The notes below the pieces were generated by a model. That model saw only the letters and a list, made by a program, of their open reading frames with translations, was not told the origin of the DNA and searched no databases. Source: an uncultured Lactobacillus sp. (GTDB lineage Bacteria; Bacillota; Bacilli; Lactobacillales; Lactobacillaceae). From it: 18,597 bases of DNA. The stretch spans positions 1 to 18,597 of the forward strand of contig CAJLBJ010000030.1 of NCBI GenBank assembly GCA_905204935.1, in the 5' to 3' direction. Positions 1-7,313 of the stretch are shown here, one piece after another (the stretch's first letter is position 1; every line of letters starts with the position of its first letter). The translations under genes and the position numbers were made by a program.

Positions 1-71
1 GTCTTAGCTGCTTAAAAATATTTTATTTTTGTCTAACTTTTTTGTTGCACTTCAACTAGAGGTCTTTTTTG
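1..71. other. Edge sequence downstream of GH92 gene
   Basis: This short AT-rich stretch follows the GH92 stop codon on the minus strand. Its only secondary structure is a 4-bp GTTG/CAAC stem followed by A residues rather than U residues, so no firm terminator can be called. It holds the left copy of the 43-base repeat annotated at 28-70. The terminator of the GH92 transcript may lie beyond the window. Confidence 0.5.
28..70 (-). repeat. Left copy of a 43-base imperfect inverted repeat flanking the locus
   Basis: Read on the minus strand, this segment aligns without gaps to plus-strand 18527-18569 with 30 of 43 identities. The identities fall in three equally spaced blocks: AAAAAGAC, then 8 bases, GAAGTGC, then 9 bases, GTTAGACAAA. 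Both copies lie just 3' of the outermost genes and point outward. The right copy forms the left arm and loop of a terminator hairpin; the left copy has no visible complementary arm. It could be a dispersed repeat, a terminator relic or coincidence helped by A-runs. Confidence 0.45.
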
Positions 72-2141
72 TTATTTAGGAAGGACTTGCAAGCGGACTT
101 CAAGTTTTTTAGCTTTGATCAAGTCTTCATGCTTAATCGTAGTCGTGATTTCTTGTCCATCTAAACGGTAGTAATCTACGAAGTTGTTGCTTGGATAGTT
201 GTTATAAGTTTGCAAGCATAAAGTTTGTTCGTTTGCTAGATGCAAGACTACCTTATCAAACAACGGAATGCCTAAGACATATTGCCCTAAACCTGGTGTT
301 ACTGGATAAAAGCCTAAGCTAGAGAAGAGATACCAACTACTCATCGAACCGTTATCTTCATCGCCTGGATAACCGGTAAAACCATCATCAAAGCAAGTCG
401 TCAATAACTGCTTGACTAAAAGTTGCGTGCTAGCTGGTTCTTGGCAAAGGGCAAACAAGTATGGTAAATGGAAACTTGGTTGATTAGAAATAGCAAGCTG
501 GCCAAATGGTTGGGCTGCCATTTCACGCATTTCATGGATTGTCATGTTGTAGCTTCCTACATTATAGCGAGCATCTTGATTGACTAATTGATGTAGCGTT
601 TGGGCAAATTTTTGATTGCCGCCACTAAGTTCGATTAAGCCAGGGAAATCTTGGTAAACGGCAAAACTATTTTGCCATGCGCTACCTTCCGTAAAGCCGC
701 ATCCCCAAGTGATGCTTTCGTAATCGGATGTAAAGTTGCCGTTACGATCTTTAGGGTGCATCAAGTTGTGCTCTTTATCAAATAAGTTACGGTAGTTTTG
801 GCTACGTTTTTGATATTTTTGAGCGATGTCTTGTTTGCCTAATTTATTAGCAACAACGCTGATCAACCAGTCTGAATAAGCATAGTCTAGTGTTTTGTTG
901 ACACTTTCGTGGATGTCACAAGGGACATAACCTAATTTGAGGTATTCTGCTAGACCTTCACGCCCGTATTTAGGATCATCGCTAATCGTTTCAGCGCCAT
1001 GAATCATTGCTTCTAAAAATTCCGGCATCAAATCAGTTGCAATGCCTTTAACACAAGCATCGGCAATCAATGCATCAATCATTGTTCCTGGCATCATGCC
1101 ACGTTCGTCAGGAGATAACCAGCGAGGTAAAAAGCCGGTTTCACGATAGCTATTCAAGAAGCCTTCTAAAAATTCAGCATATTGATTTGGCCATAACAAC
1201 GAATAAAGTGGGAAGCTTGTCTTATATGTGTCCCAAAAACCGTTGTTGGTGAATAATTTACCACTAGCGACTTTTTTATCTTTAGTGTTGTAATGAATTG
1301 GTTGTTGTTGTTCATCTAATTCATAAAAACGTGTTGGATAAAGCAACGCACGGTAAAGGTTATGATAAAACGTGCTGACATTTTTGTGATTATTATCGCT
1401 GATTTCAACTACGCTAAACTTTTCATTCCAAGCTTGGAGGCTTTGGTTGCAAAGTGTTTCAAAATCATCAGCAGCAATGCGTTTCAAGTTAAGGCTAGCT
1501 TGGGTAGTTGAGATAAAGCTAGTAGCGAAATGAATTTCACAGGCGACACAATTTAATGCTACATAAAGCGTGTCATCTTTGATTTTTAAAGTATCTAAAG
1601 TAGCGCTTGTTGGTAATTTGAAGGCTGTAAACATTGTGAAATCAGGATCTTCACAGTCTGCAAAGTTCTTGAAGCTAACAAGTAAAGTTGAAGCATCGGT
1701 TCCTATGACTTGCATCTTAGGTGCGCTTAACTTAAACCAAAGTTTTTCTTGGTTCAAAGCACTAAACTGTAAACAACCACCATAAGTTGTTGCACAAGCT
1801 TGCGTTAAGACATTTTGAGTGATGTCTTGAATGCGTAGGAAATGAGGTGCAAAGTGTGCCTTAGTTGCATCATAATCGCTTGGTTCGGCGGAAAGCTTTG
1901 TTTGAGCTTGCATTGTAAAATGTTGGAAATCACCGATCCAAGGACTTGGTTGATGAGTTAGACGAATGCCACAATAAGTGTGGGCATTAGGATTAAACCA
2001 CCAACTAGTTTCTTCTGGGGTCGTTTGAACGCTTAAATAATTCATCGCAAACGGCACCCCAGTTAGAGGTAAGGTGTTACCGTTTGAAAAAGCAAAAGTA
2101 CTGTCCGTTCCTAGACGGGTATCGATTTGTGTGATGTTCAT
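72..2141 (-). CDS. GH92 alpha-1,2-mannosidase, cytoplasmic
   Basis: This 689-aa protein is a calcium-dependent inverting exo-alpha-mannosidase of family GH92, predicted to remove terminal alpha-1,2-linked mannose from high-mannose N-glycans. Visible family motifs are TEGSAWQ (482-490 region), TIHEMREMA (534-542), NQPSFHLPYLF (553-563) and GDEDNGSMSSWY (593-604). Glu485, His536-Glu537, Asp594 and Asp596 fall at the same spacing as Glu533, His584-Glu585, Asp642 and Asp644 of Bacteroides Bt3990, i.e. catalytic acid, +1-site residues and catalytic base pair. This supports alpha-1,2 specificity. There is no signal peptide, so it acts inside the cell on imported glycans. One oddity is Gln554-Pro-Ser-Phe-His in place of the common Asn-Glu-Pro-Ser-His-His. 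The ATG is preceded by AAAGGAGT. It lies 6 bp after the regulator gene, and its ribosome binding site overlaps the end of that gene, so the two are co-transcribed. Confidence 0.93.
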   Translation of the reverse strand: MNITQIDTRLGTDSTFAFSNGNTLPLTGVPFAMNYLSVQTTPEETSWWFNPNAHTYCGIRLTHQPSPWIGDFQHFTMQAQTKLSAEPSDYDATKAHFAPHFLRIQDITQNVLTQACATTYGGCLQFSALNQEKLWFKLSAPKMQVIGTDASTLLVSFKNFADCEDPDFTMFTAFKLPTSATLDTLKIKDDTLYVALNCVACEIHFATSFISTTQASLNLKRIAADDFETLCNQSLQAWNEKFSVVEISDNNHKNVSTFYHNLYRALLYPTRFYELDEQQQPIHYNTKDKKVASGKLFTNNGFWDTYKTSFPLYSLLWPNQYAEFLEGFLNSYRETGFLPRWLSPDERGMMPGTMIDALIADACVKGIATDLMPEFLEAMIHGAETISDDPKYGREGLAEYLKLGYVPCDIHESVNKTLDYAYSDWLISVVANKLGKQDIAQKYQKRSQNYRNLFDKEHNLMHPKDRNGNFTSDYESITWGCGFTEGSAWQNSFAVYQDFPGLIELSGGNQKFAQTLHQLVNQDARYNVGSYNMTIHEMREMAAQPFGQLAISNQPSFHLPYLFALCQEPASTQLLVKQLLTTCFDDGFTGYPGDEDNGSMSSWYLFSSLGFYPVTPGLGQYVLGIPLFDKVVLHLANEQTLCLQTYNNYPSNNFVDYYRLDGQEITTTIKHEDLIKAKKLEVRLQVLPK

Positions 2142-2147
2142 TGATAT

Positions 2148-3194
2148 TTACTCCTTTAATGTTGATTGACGCGCGACTAGCTTGACGGGCACTGTTTGAT
2201 GTTGATTTAACAAACGTGCCGGATCGTTGATTTGAGTTAATAACAAATCAACGGCGTTTTGACCTAATTCATAGAAATCTTGTCCGATACTGGTTAAAGG
2301 CGGATCGAATAACTGTGCCATTGGCAAGTCATCAAAGCCAATCAAGGCAATATCTTCAGGAATTTTTAGGCCATTTTTCTTCAATTCAAGTCCTAAACGT
2401 AAAGCCACGATGTCGTTTTCGGCAATCAAAGCTTGAATATTTTGTTCTTTTAAATAACTAATTAACTCGTTTTCTTCAAGCTGCGCCATCTGTTGGGTCC
2501 AAGAAAGTGGTGTGCTTTGGCGGTCACAAAATGTCCGATAAGCGTTGAGGTAACCAAAAAAGCGCGCAGCCACTGTGCCACTGAAATCTTCCCAAAATGG
2601 TGTCTTAGCAAAAAAAGCAATCCGTTGGTAACCGTGGATAGCTAGGTGTTCAACGGCAATTTGGCCGCCGTAGTTGTTATCACTGGTAACGCTTGGGATG
2701 CCAAGATGAGCGATTTCTTTATCCAACAAAACTAATGGTTTTTTGGCTAAGTAAAGTTGTAAAAGATAAGGTAATTCCAAGGTGAGATTTTGTGGATAGT
2801 AGATGATCCCGGCATATTCGGTCAATAATTTGTCGATATCCATATTTAAAAATGCTGAGTTTTGAATCGACAACAACTGCCAAGTCGTCCCAGTTAAAGT
2901 TTGTTGAATCCCACTAAGATAATTACCAAGATCTAAATCGCCGGCAAAAGGTAATACAAGCAATAGTTTGCGTGAATTAGTGCCGACATGTGGTTTAACA
3001 AAACTGCCTTTACCTTGAATGCGATAGATCAAGCCATTTTCTTCAAGTTTGTTTAAGGCATGCTTTGAGGTGATACGACTGACACCGTATTTGAGCGAAA
3101 GAGCATTTTCACTGGGTAGCTGTTGATCAGGAGCATATTCGCCCCGCAAGACAGCTAAGCGCAGTTTTTCATAGATTTCTTGATACTTTGCCAT
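2148..3194 (-). CDS. GntR-family regulator with LacI-type sugar-sensing domain
   Basis: A 348-aa transcription factor with AraR-like architecture. The N-terminal GntR winged helix-turn-helix (about residues 2-68) includes LPSENALSLKYGVSR and ends in the wing IQGKGSFV. The C-terminal part (about 75-345) is a LacI/periplasmic-binding-protein-like effector domain, with the typical tail LIGFDDLPMAQLFDPPLTSI. The effector is probably a mono- or disaccharide released by the neighbouring mannosidases (inference). The upstream in-frame ATG at 3200 abuts AGGAGG (3201-3206), leaving no spacer. The ATG at 3194 gives a 6-base spacer, so it is chosen. The gene leads the GH92 gene in an operon and is divergent from the GH125-GH38-GH20 operon. 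Operator-like repeats near both start sites suggest it represses itself and the enzymes, and one further copy lies before the transporter genes. Confidence 0.9.
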   Translation of the reverse strand: MAKYQEIYEKLRLAVLRGEYAPDQQLPSENALSLKYGVSRITSKHALNKLEENGLIYRIQGKGSFVKPHVGTNSRKLLLVLPFAGDLDLGNYLSGIQQTLTGTTWQLLSIQNSAFLNMDIDKLLTEYAGIIYYPQNLTLELPYLLQLYLAKKPLVLLDKEIAHLGIPSVTSDNNYGGQIAVEHLAIHGYQRIAFFAKTPFWEDFSGTVAARFFGYLNAYRTFCDRQSTPLSWTQQMAQLEENELISYLKEQNIQALIAENDIVALRLGLELKKNGLKIPEDIALIGFDDLPMAQLFDPPLTSIGQDFYELGQNAVDLLLTQINDPARLLNQHQTVPVKLVARQSTLKE

Positions 3195-3208
3195 CTTCAT
3201 CCTCCTGG

Positions 3209-3223
3209 TTGGTATATTACTAA
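3209..3223. promoter_or_regulatory. Operator-like site A, TTGGTA-N3-TACTAA
   Basis: An imperfect palindrome (TTGGTATATTACTAA) lies directly 5' of the ribosome binding site of the GntR/LacI regulator gene and about 10 bases past its predicted -10 box. Its TTGGTATATT core recurs at 3298-3307 (minus strand) and 9208-9217 (plus strand). The position fits autorepression. Assignment to this regulator is an inference from location and recurrence. Confidence 0.5.
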
Positions 3224-3233
3224 CATCCCACTT

Positions 3234-3262
3234 TTTAAAGGATTTAGCGTTTTCATTAACAA
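3234..3262 (-). promoter_or_regulatory. Possible promoter for regulator-GH92 operon
   Basis: On the minus strand TTGTTA (3262-3257) and TTTAAA (3239-3234) are separated by exactly 17 bases. Each hexamer matches the sigma-A consensus at 4 of 6 positions. The cre-like box lies in the spacer, and operator-like site A lies just downstream, so the arrangement is plausible even though the hexamers are weak. Confidence 0.35.
3242..3255 (-). promoter_or_regulatory. cre-like CcpA site in divergent control region
   Basis: The minus strand reads TGAAAACGCTAAAT, matching the catabolite-response-element consensus TGWAANCGNTWNCA at 12 of 14 positions. It sits inside the predicted spacer of the minus-strand promoter and just upstream of the plus-strand promoter, where CcpA binding could silence both directions when preferred sugars are present. 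A second, similar box precedes the transporter operon (9291-9304). Confidence 0.5.
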
Positions 3263-3277
3263 TTTAAACAGATAACA

Positions 3278-3286
3278 TGATATATT
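3278..3286 (+). promoter_or_regulatory. Extended -10 promoter for GH125-GH38-GH20 operon
   Basis: TGATATATT is an extended -10 element (TG-N-TATATT, 5 of 6 in the hexamer). A weak TTAACA lies 19 bases upstream (3256-3261). Transcription would start near 3293, inside operator-like site B, which suits repression by steric block. Confidence 0.45.
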
Positions 3287-3290
3287 TCAA

Positions 3291-3307
3291 GTATAAAAAT
3301 ATACCAA
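3291..3307. promoter_or_regulatory. Operator-like site B overlapping enzyme operon start
   Basis: The inverted repeat GTATA-AAAA-TATAC (3291-3304) continues into CCAA, so the minus strand carries the shared core TTGGTATATT at 3307-3298. It spans the predicted transcription start and lies just before the ribosome binding site AAAGGGG of the GH125 gene. It is likely bound by the divergent GntR/LacI regulator, judged from position and the repeated motif. Confidence 0.5.
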
Positions 3308-3321
3308 AGGGGAATTAAAAT

Positions 3322-4605
3322 ATGACAAAACAATTACCCACAGGAGTTACCCAATTAATTACAGAAATCAAAAATAAGTGCGGCACACAACATGCTGCTT
3401 GGGCCAAGACGTTTGAATTGACCTTTGCAGATACTTTAAAAAATGCACTTGTTGAAGATGAACATGGCATCTTTGTGTTAACCGGTGATATCCCAGCCAT
3501 GTGGCAACGTGATTCCACGGCTCAATTAAGACCTTATCTGGTGTTAGCCAATAAAGATCCAGAGATATTTGCGATTATCTCTAAGGTTATTAAACGTCAA
3601 TTTTTCAATATGAATCTAGATCCGTATGCTAATGCCTTTAATCAAAGTGCGAATGGCGCAGGCCATCAAAGTGATGGTACGCAGATGAGTCCATGGATTT
3701 GGGAGCGTAAATATGAAATCGACTCATTGTGCTATCCAGTCAACTTGGCGTATTTATTCTGGAAAAAAACCGCAAGTACTCAACATTTTGATGCGGAATT
3801 TGAAAGTGCAACGGCTAAGATGTTAGATGTTTTAGAAACAGAATTAGACCATAATAATTCGAGCTATTATTTTATTCGTACCGTTGATCATCCTGAAGAT
3901 ACTTTACCTAATGCGGGTAAAGGTGGGGACTTTGGCTTGACTAAGATGACATGGAGCGCTTTTCGTCCTAGCGATGATCGAGCAAAGTATGGCTATTCAA
4001 TTCCAGCCAATCTTTTTGCTAAAGCTAGTTTGTTGCAATTAGCCGAAATTTATAGCGAAGTCAAAAACGATGAAGCCTTTGCTACTCGTTGCTTTGAATT
4101 AGCCCAAATTATCGGACAAGGCATTCAAGAATATGGTTTGATGAAAAATAAAGCAAATCAAGATATTTACGCCTATGAAACTGATGGTTTAGGAAATTAC
4201 TTGTTTATGGATGATGCTAATGTTCCAAGTTTATTGAGTCTGCCTTATCTAGATGCCATCGATATTGCCGATCCAATCTACCAAGCAACACGTGCAACGG
4301 TATTAAGCAAGGAAAATCCATATTATTACGAAGGTAAATATGCTAAAGGCTTAGGTTCGCCACATACACCTGCTAATTATGTTTGGCCAATCGCTTTAGC
4401 TATCGAAGGCTTAACACAATCTGATAAGAAACGTAAGGCCGAAATTTTAGATAATCTAACCCAAACAACAGCTGGGACTAATATGATGCATGAAGGCTTT
4501 GATGTAAATGATCCAAGTCAATTTACCCGTGAGTGGTTTTCTTGGGCAAATATGATGTTTTGTGAATTGTTGTTAGATTATTTTGATATTCGTGTCAAAG
4601 ATTAA
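3322..4605 (+). CDS. GH125 exo-alpha-1,6-mannosidase
   Basis: A 427-aa inverting exo-alpha-1,6-mannosidase of family GH125 (also known as DUF1237). It would remove the alpha-1,6 arm mannose left after alpha-1,2 and alpha-1,3 trimming. Family signatures include GDIPAMWQRDSTAQLRPY (55-72), the HQSDGTQMSPWIWERKYEID segment (115-134) and GLGSPHTP (343-350). Asp218 (in FRPSDD) and Glu391 (in MMHEGF) coincide in number and context with the catalytic acid and base described for pneumococcal GH125. The length matches characterised members, and no signal peptide is present, so the enzyme is cytoplasmic. It is first in its operon. The start is well supported by AAAGGGG at 3306-3312, and its stop codon shares one base with an upstream in-frame ATG of the next gene. 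Confidence 0.95.
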   Translation: MTKQLPTGVTQLITEIKNKCGTQHAAWAKTFELTFADTLKNALVEDEHGIFVLTGDIPAMWQRDSTAQLRPYLVLANKDPEIFAIISKVIKRQFFNMNLDPYANAFNQSANGAGHQSDGTQMSPWIWERKYEIDSLCYPVNLAYLFWKKTASTQHFDAEFESATAKMLDVLETELDHNNSSYYFIRTVDHPEDTLPNAGKGGDFGLTKMTWSAFRPSDDRAKYGYSIPANLFAKASLLQLAEIYSEVKNDEAFATRCFELAQIIGQGIQEYGLMKNKANQDIYAYETDGLGNYLFMDDANVPSLLSLPYLDAIDIADPIYQATRATVLSKENPYYYEGKYAKGLGSPHTPANYVWPIALAIEGLTQSDKKRKAEILDNLTQTTAGTNMMHEGFDVNDPSQFTREWFSWANMMFCELLLDYFDIRVKD

Positions 4606-4619
4606 TGGAGGAATTTAAA

Positions 4620-7295
4620 ATGTCAAAAAAGAAAGTATACATTGTTTCTCATAGCCATTGGGATCGTGAATGGTACATGGGTTTTGAACATCATCATATG
4701 CGCTTAGTGCAATTGATGGATGATTTGTTTGATTTGTTTAAAAACGATCCAGACTTTCACAGTTTTCATTTAGATGGACAAACAGTCATTTTGGATGATT
4801 ATTTGGCAGTACGTCCAGAAAAACGTGCCGAACTAGAACATTGGATTAAAGCGGGTAAGCTTAAGATTGGACCTTTTTATATCTTGCAAGACGACTTTTT
4901 GATCAGTTCAGAAGCAAATGTGCGTAACACACAATACGGGATTAAGGAATCTAAAAAATATGGTCAACCCGTTCCTTTAGGCTATTTCCCAGATACATTT
5001 GGAAATATGGGCCAAACTGCACAAATGATGCAACTTTCAGGTCTTGATACGGTTGCCTTTGGACGTGGGGTTACACCAACTGGATTTAACAATCAAACAG
5101 GCCAAGGCGAGTATGACTCGACTTATTCAGAAATGTGGTGGGATGGTCCCGATGGCAGCAGGGTTTTAGGGATTTTATTTGCTAACTGGTATTCAAACGG
5201 TAATGAAATTCCAGTTGAACGTCAAGCTGCACAAAAATATTGGCAACAAAAGCTAGCGGATGCCGAAAAATTTGCGGCTACCGATGATTTGTTGATGATG
5301 AATGGGGTTGACCATCAACCGGTCCAAAAAGACCTCAGTCAAGCTATCAAGGTTGCCAATGAATTATTCCCAGATTACGAATTTATCCATTCAAGCTTTG
5401 AAGAATATATCATGGCATTGAAAAAAGATTTGCCAAAGGATTTATCAACCATCTCTGGTGAATTGACTTCTCAAGCAACAAGTGGTTGGTATACTTTGGC
5501 TAACACTTCATCTGCACGTGTGTATATTAAACAAAAGAATACCGAAGTACAACGTTTGTTAGAAAATATCACAGAACCAGCAATATTAATTGCAGATGGT
5601 AATAATGAAAGCAACCAAGATCGCTTGGATTTTGCTTGGAAGACGCTTTTGCAAAATCATCCACACGATAGTATTTGCGGTTGTTCGGTTGATGAAGTCT
5701 TCCCTGGTGTAATGCATAGATTTGAAACGGCCAGCCAAGTGGGACAAGATTTAACCCAAAATGCGTTGGCTAAATTTGCCGCTCAAATCGATACCAGCAA
5801 GTTTAGTGCCAAGGCACATCCATTTGTGGTGATTAACACTAGTGAAAGTCCTAAACAAGAAGAAGTTGTTATCAGTGTTAAGGTAAACCAACGTCTCTTT
5901 AAAGACAGTGCACCACAAGCCGCTTATGATGAAATGCTAGCGTATGTCAATGAATTAAAAGATCTAGCAATAATCGATGAAGACAAACAGATTCAACCGG
6001 CTAAAATTTTACGCCGTTATGCTCGTTTTAATTATGATTTGCCAGATGACAAGTTCCGTGTGCCATACATGGCGGCTTATGTTGATGTTGCGGTTGCACC
6101 AAAACTTGCAGCATTTTCATGGAAGACATTAGCGTTAGTAAGTGATTGCCCACAAGTTGTTAAGGAAAACTTGTGCCAAGATACGCAAGCAATCTTAGAA
6201 AATGCGCGTCTCAAGGTAAGCGTGACTCCTAATGGAAAAATCGATGTTTTGGATAAAAAGACCAATAAACAATACACTGACGTCTTGCGCTTTGAAGATA
6301 CAGGAGATATCGGTAATGAGTATATTTACAAGCGTTCTAGCGATAATAAACGCTTATTCTTCAAGGCACCACTTAAAAAGATGGTTAAAGATAGTCTCTT
6401 AAACGGCCAAGTTCTACGTTATTCACATGAAGAGCTTTTACCACAAAGTGCTGATGAGCGCTTGGCTTATGAACAACAAGCGGTGATTGATATTACAAAC
6501 CGTACAGCTGGCCGCAGTCAAAAATTAGTGCCATTTAAACTTGATGTAGAGCTTAAATTATTGGATGATGAAAATCGCTTGCAAATCAATGTTTCAGGTG
6601 ATAACAACATCTTAGATCATCGTCTAAGAGCTGTGGTGACGACTGATTTTGGTGCAACAGAGCATTTTGCTGAATCGATTTATGAAGTGGTTAAACGGCC
6701 AAATAAAGTGGCTAAGACTTGGGAAAACCCAGAAAATCCACAACATCAACAAAGTTTTGTGGCTTTAAAAGGCACAGATGCAAGCATTGTTGTGGGCAAT
6801 TTTGGTTTGAATGAATATGAAGTAGACCAAAATGGTAATGAAATTGCAGTGACATTATTGCGGTGTGTCGGTGAAATGGGTGACTGGGGTTATTTCCCAA
6901 CACCACAAGCGCAATGTCAAGGGCCTTTCAATGCGCAACTTTCATTAGCATTTACCGATGGCTCGCAAGTAGAAGAATTAATGGCTTATAAACAAGCTAG
7001 AAGTGCCCAAGTTAAACTCTTGAGCGTTCAAAGCCAACATCACGCAGCAACATTAGCTCCAAGTGCAACTTATTTAAGCGTAGATAATCCTGCATTTGCG
7101 ATTACAGCTACACAAAAATTGCCAAGTGGTGAGGTTTTGGTACGTGGTTATAATATGACTGCGCAAGCACAAGATGTAGTTGTTAAGTATCAAGGACAAG
7201 AGGCTGATAGTGTGGTTGATTTGAACAATGCTAAAATGGTGGTTGCACCAAATACAACCTTACGTCCAGCAGAAATTAGAACCTATCAATTTTAA
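4620..7295 (+). CDS. GH38 alpha-mannosidase
   Basis: An 891-aa retaining, zinc-dependent alpha-mannosidase of family GH38, probably acting on alpha-1,3-linked mannose as reported for the streptococcal homologue. The N-terminal catalytic domain starts at VYIVSHSHWDREWYMGFEHH. His13 and Asp15 (HSHWD), Asp125 (GYFPDTFGN, the predicted nucleophile) and His349 (NHPHDSICG) form the expected zinc and active-site set. The rest has the usual central helical segment and large C-terminal beta-sandwich domains. There is no signal peptide, so it acts in the cytoplasm. An in-frame ATG at 4605 overlaps the GH125 stop but has no ribosome binding site. GGAGG at 4607-4611 serves the ATG at 4620, which directly precedes the conserved domain, so that start is chosen. 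It lies 14 bp after GH125 and 18 bp before GH20. Confidence 0.95.
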   Translation: MSKKKVYIVSHSHWDREWYMGFEHHHMRLVQLMDDLFDLFKNDPDFHSFHLDGQTVILDDYLAVRPEKRAELEHWIKAGKLKIGPFYILQDDFLISSEANVRNTQYGIKESKKYGQPVPLGYFPDTFGNMGQTAQMMQLSGLDTVAFGRGVTPTGFNNQTGQGEYDSTYSEMWWDGPDGSRVLGILFANWYSNGNEIPVERQAAQKYWQQKLADAEKFAATDDLLMMNGVDHQPVQKDLSQAIKVANELFPDYEFIHSSFEEYIMALKKDLPKDLSTISGELTSQATSGWYTLANTSSARVYIKQKNTEVQRLLENITEPAILIADGNNESNQDRLDFAWKTLLQNHPHDSICGCSVDEVFPGVMHRFETASQVGQDLTQNALAKFAAQIDTSKFSAKAHPFVVINTSESPKQEEVVISVKVNQRLFKDSAPQAAYDEMLAYVNELKDLAIIDEDKQIQPAKILRRYARFNYDLPDDKFRVPYMAAYVDVAVAPKLAAFSWKTLALVSDCPQVVKENLCQDTQAILENARLKVSVTPNGKIDVLDKKTNKQYTDVLRFEDTGDIGNEYIYKRSSDNKRLFFKAPLKKMVKDSLLNGQVLRYSHEELLPQSADERLAYEQQAVIDITNRTAGRSQKLVPFKLDVELKLLDDENRLQINVSGDNNILDHRLRAVVTTDFGATEHFAESIYEVVKRPNKVAKTWENPENPQHQQSFVALKGTDASIVVGNFGLNEYEVDQNGNEIAVTLLRCVGEMGDWGYFPTPQAQCQGPFNAQLSLAFTDGSQVEELMAYKQARSAQVKLLSVQSQHHAATLAPSATYLSVDNPAFAITATQKLPSGEVLVRGYNMTAQAQDVVVKYQGQEADSVVDLNNAKMVVAPNTTLRPAEIRTYQF

Positions 7296-7313
7296 AAATT
7301 AGAGGTGGAGTAA

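Noticed and set aside
1..71. Terminator for the GH92 transcript
   Set aside because: Only a 4-bp stem followed by A residues is seen on the minus strand; nothing meets the stem-plus-U-run standard.
72..2141. GH92 as a mannose-1-phospho-6-mannose uncapping enzyme
   Set aside because: The catalytic acid position holds Glu485 rather than the Gln reported for that subtype, and His536-Glu537 support alpha-1,2 specificity.
5486..5495. TTGGTATACT, similar to the operator core
   Set aside because: It lies inside the GH38 gene and simply encodes conserved Trp-Tyr; there is no inverted half and no promoter nearby.
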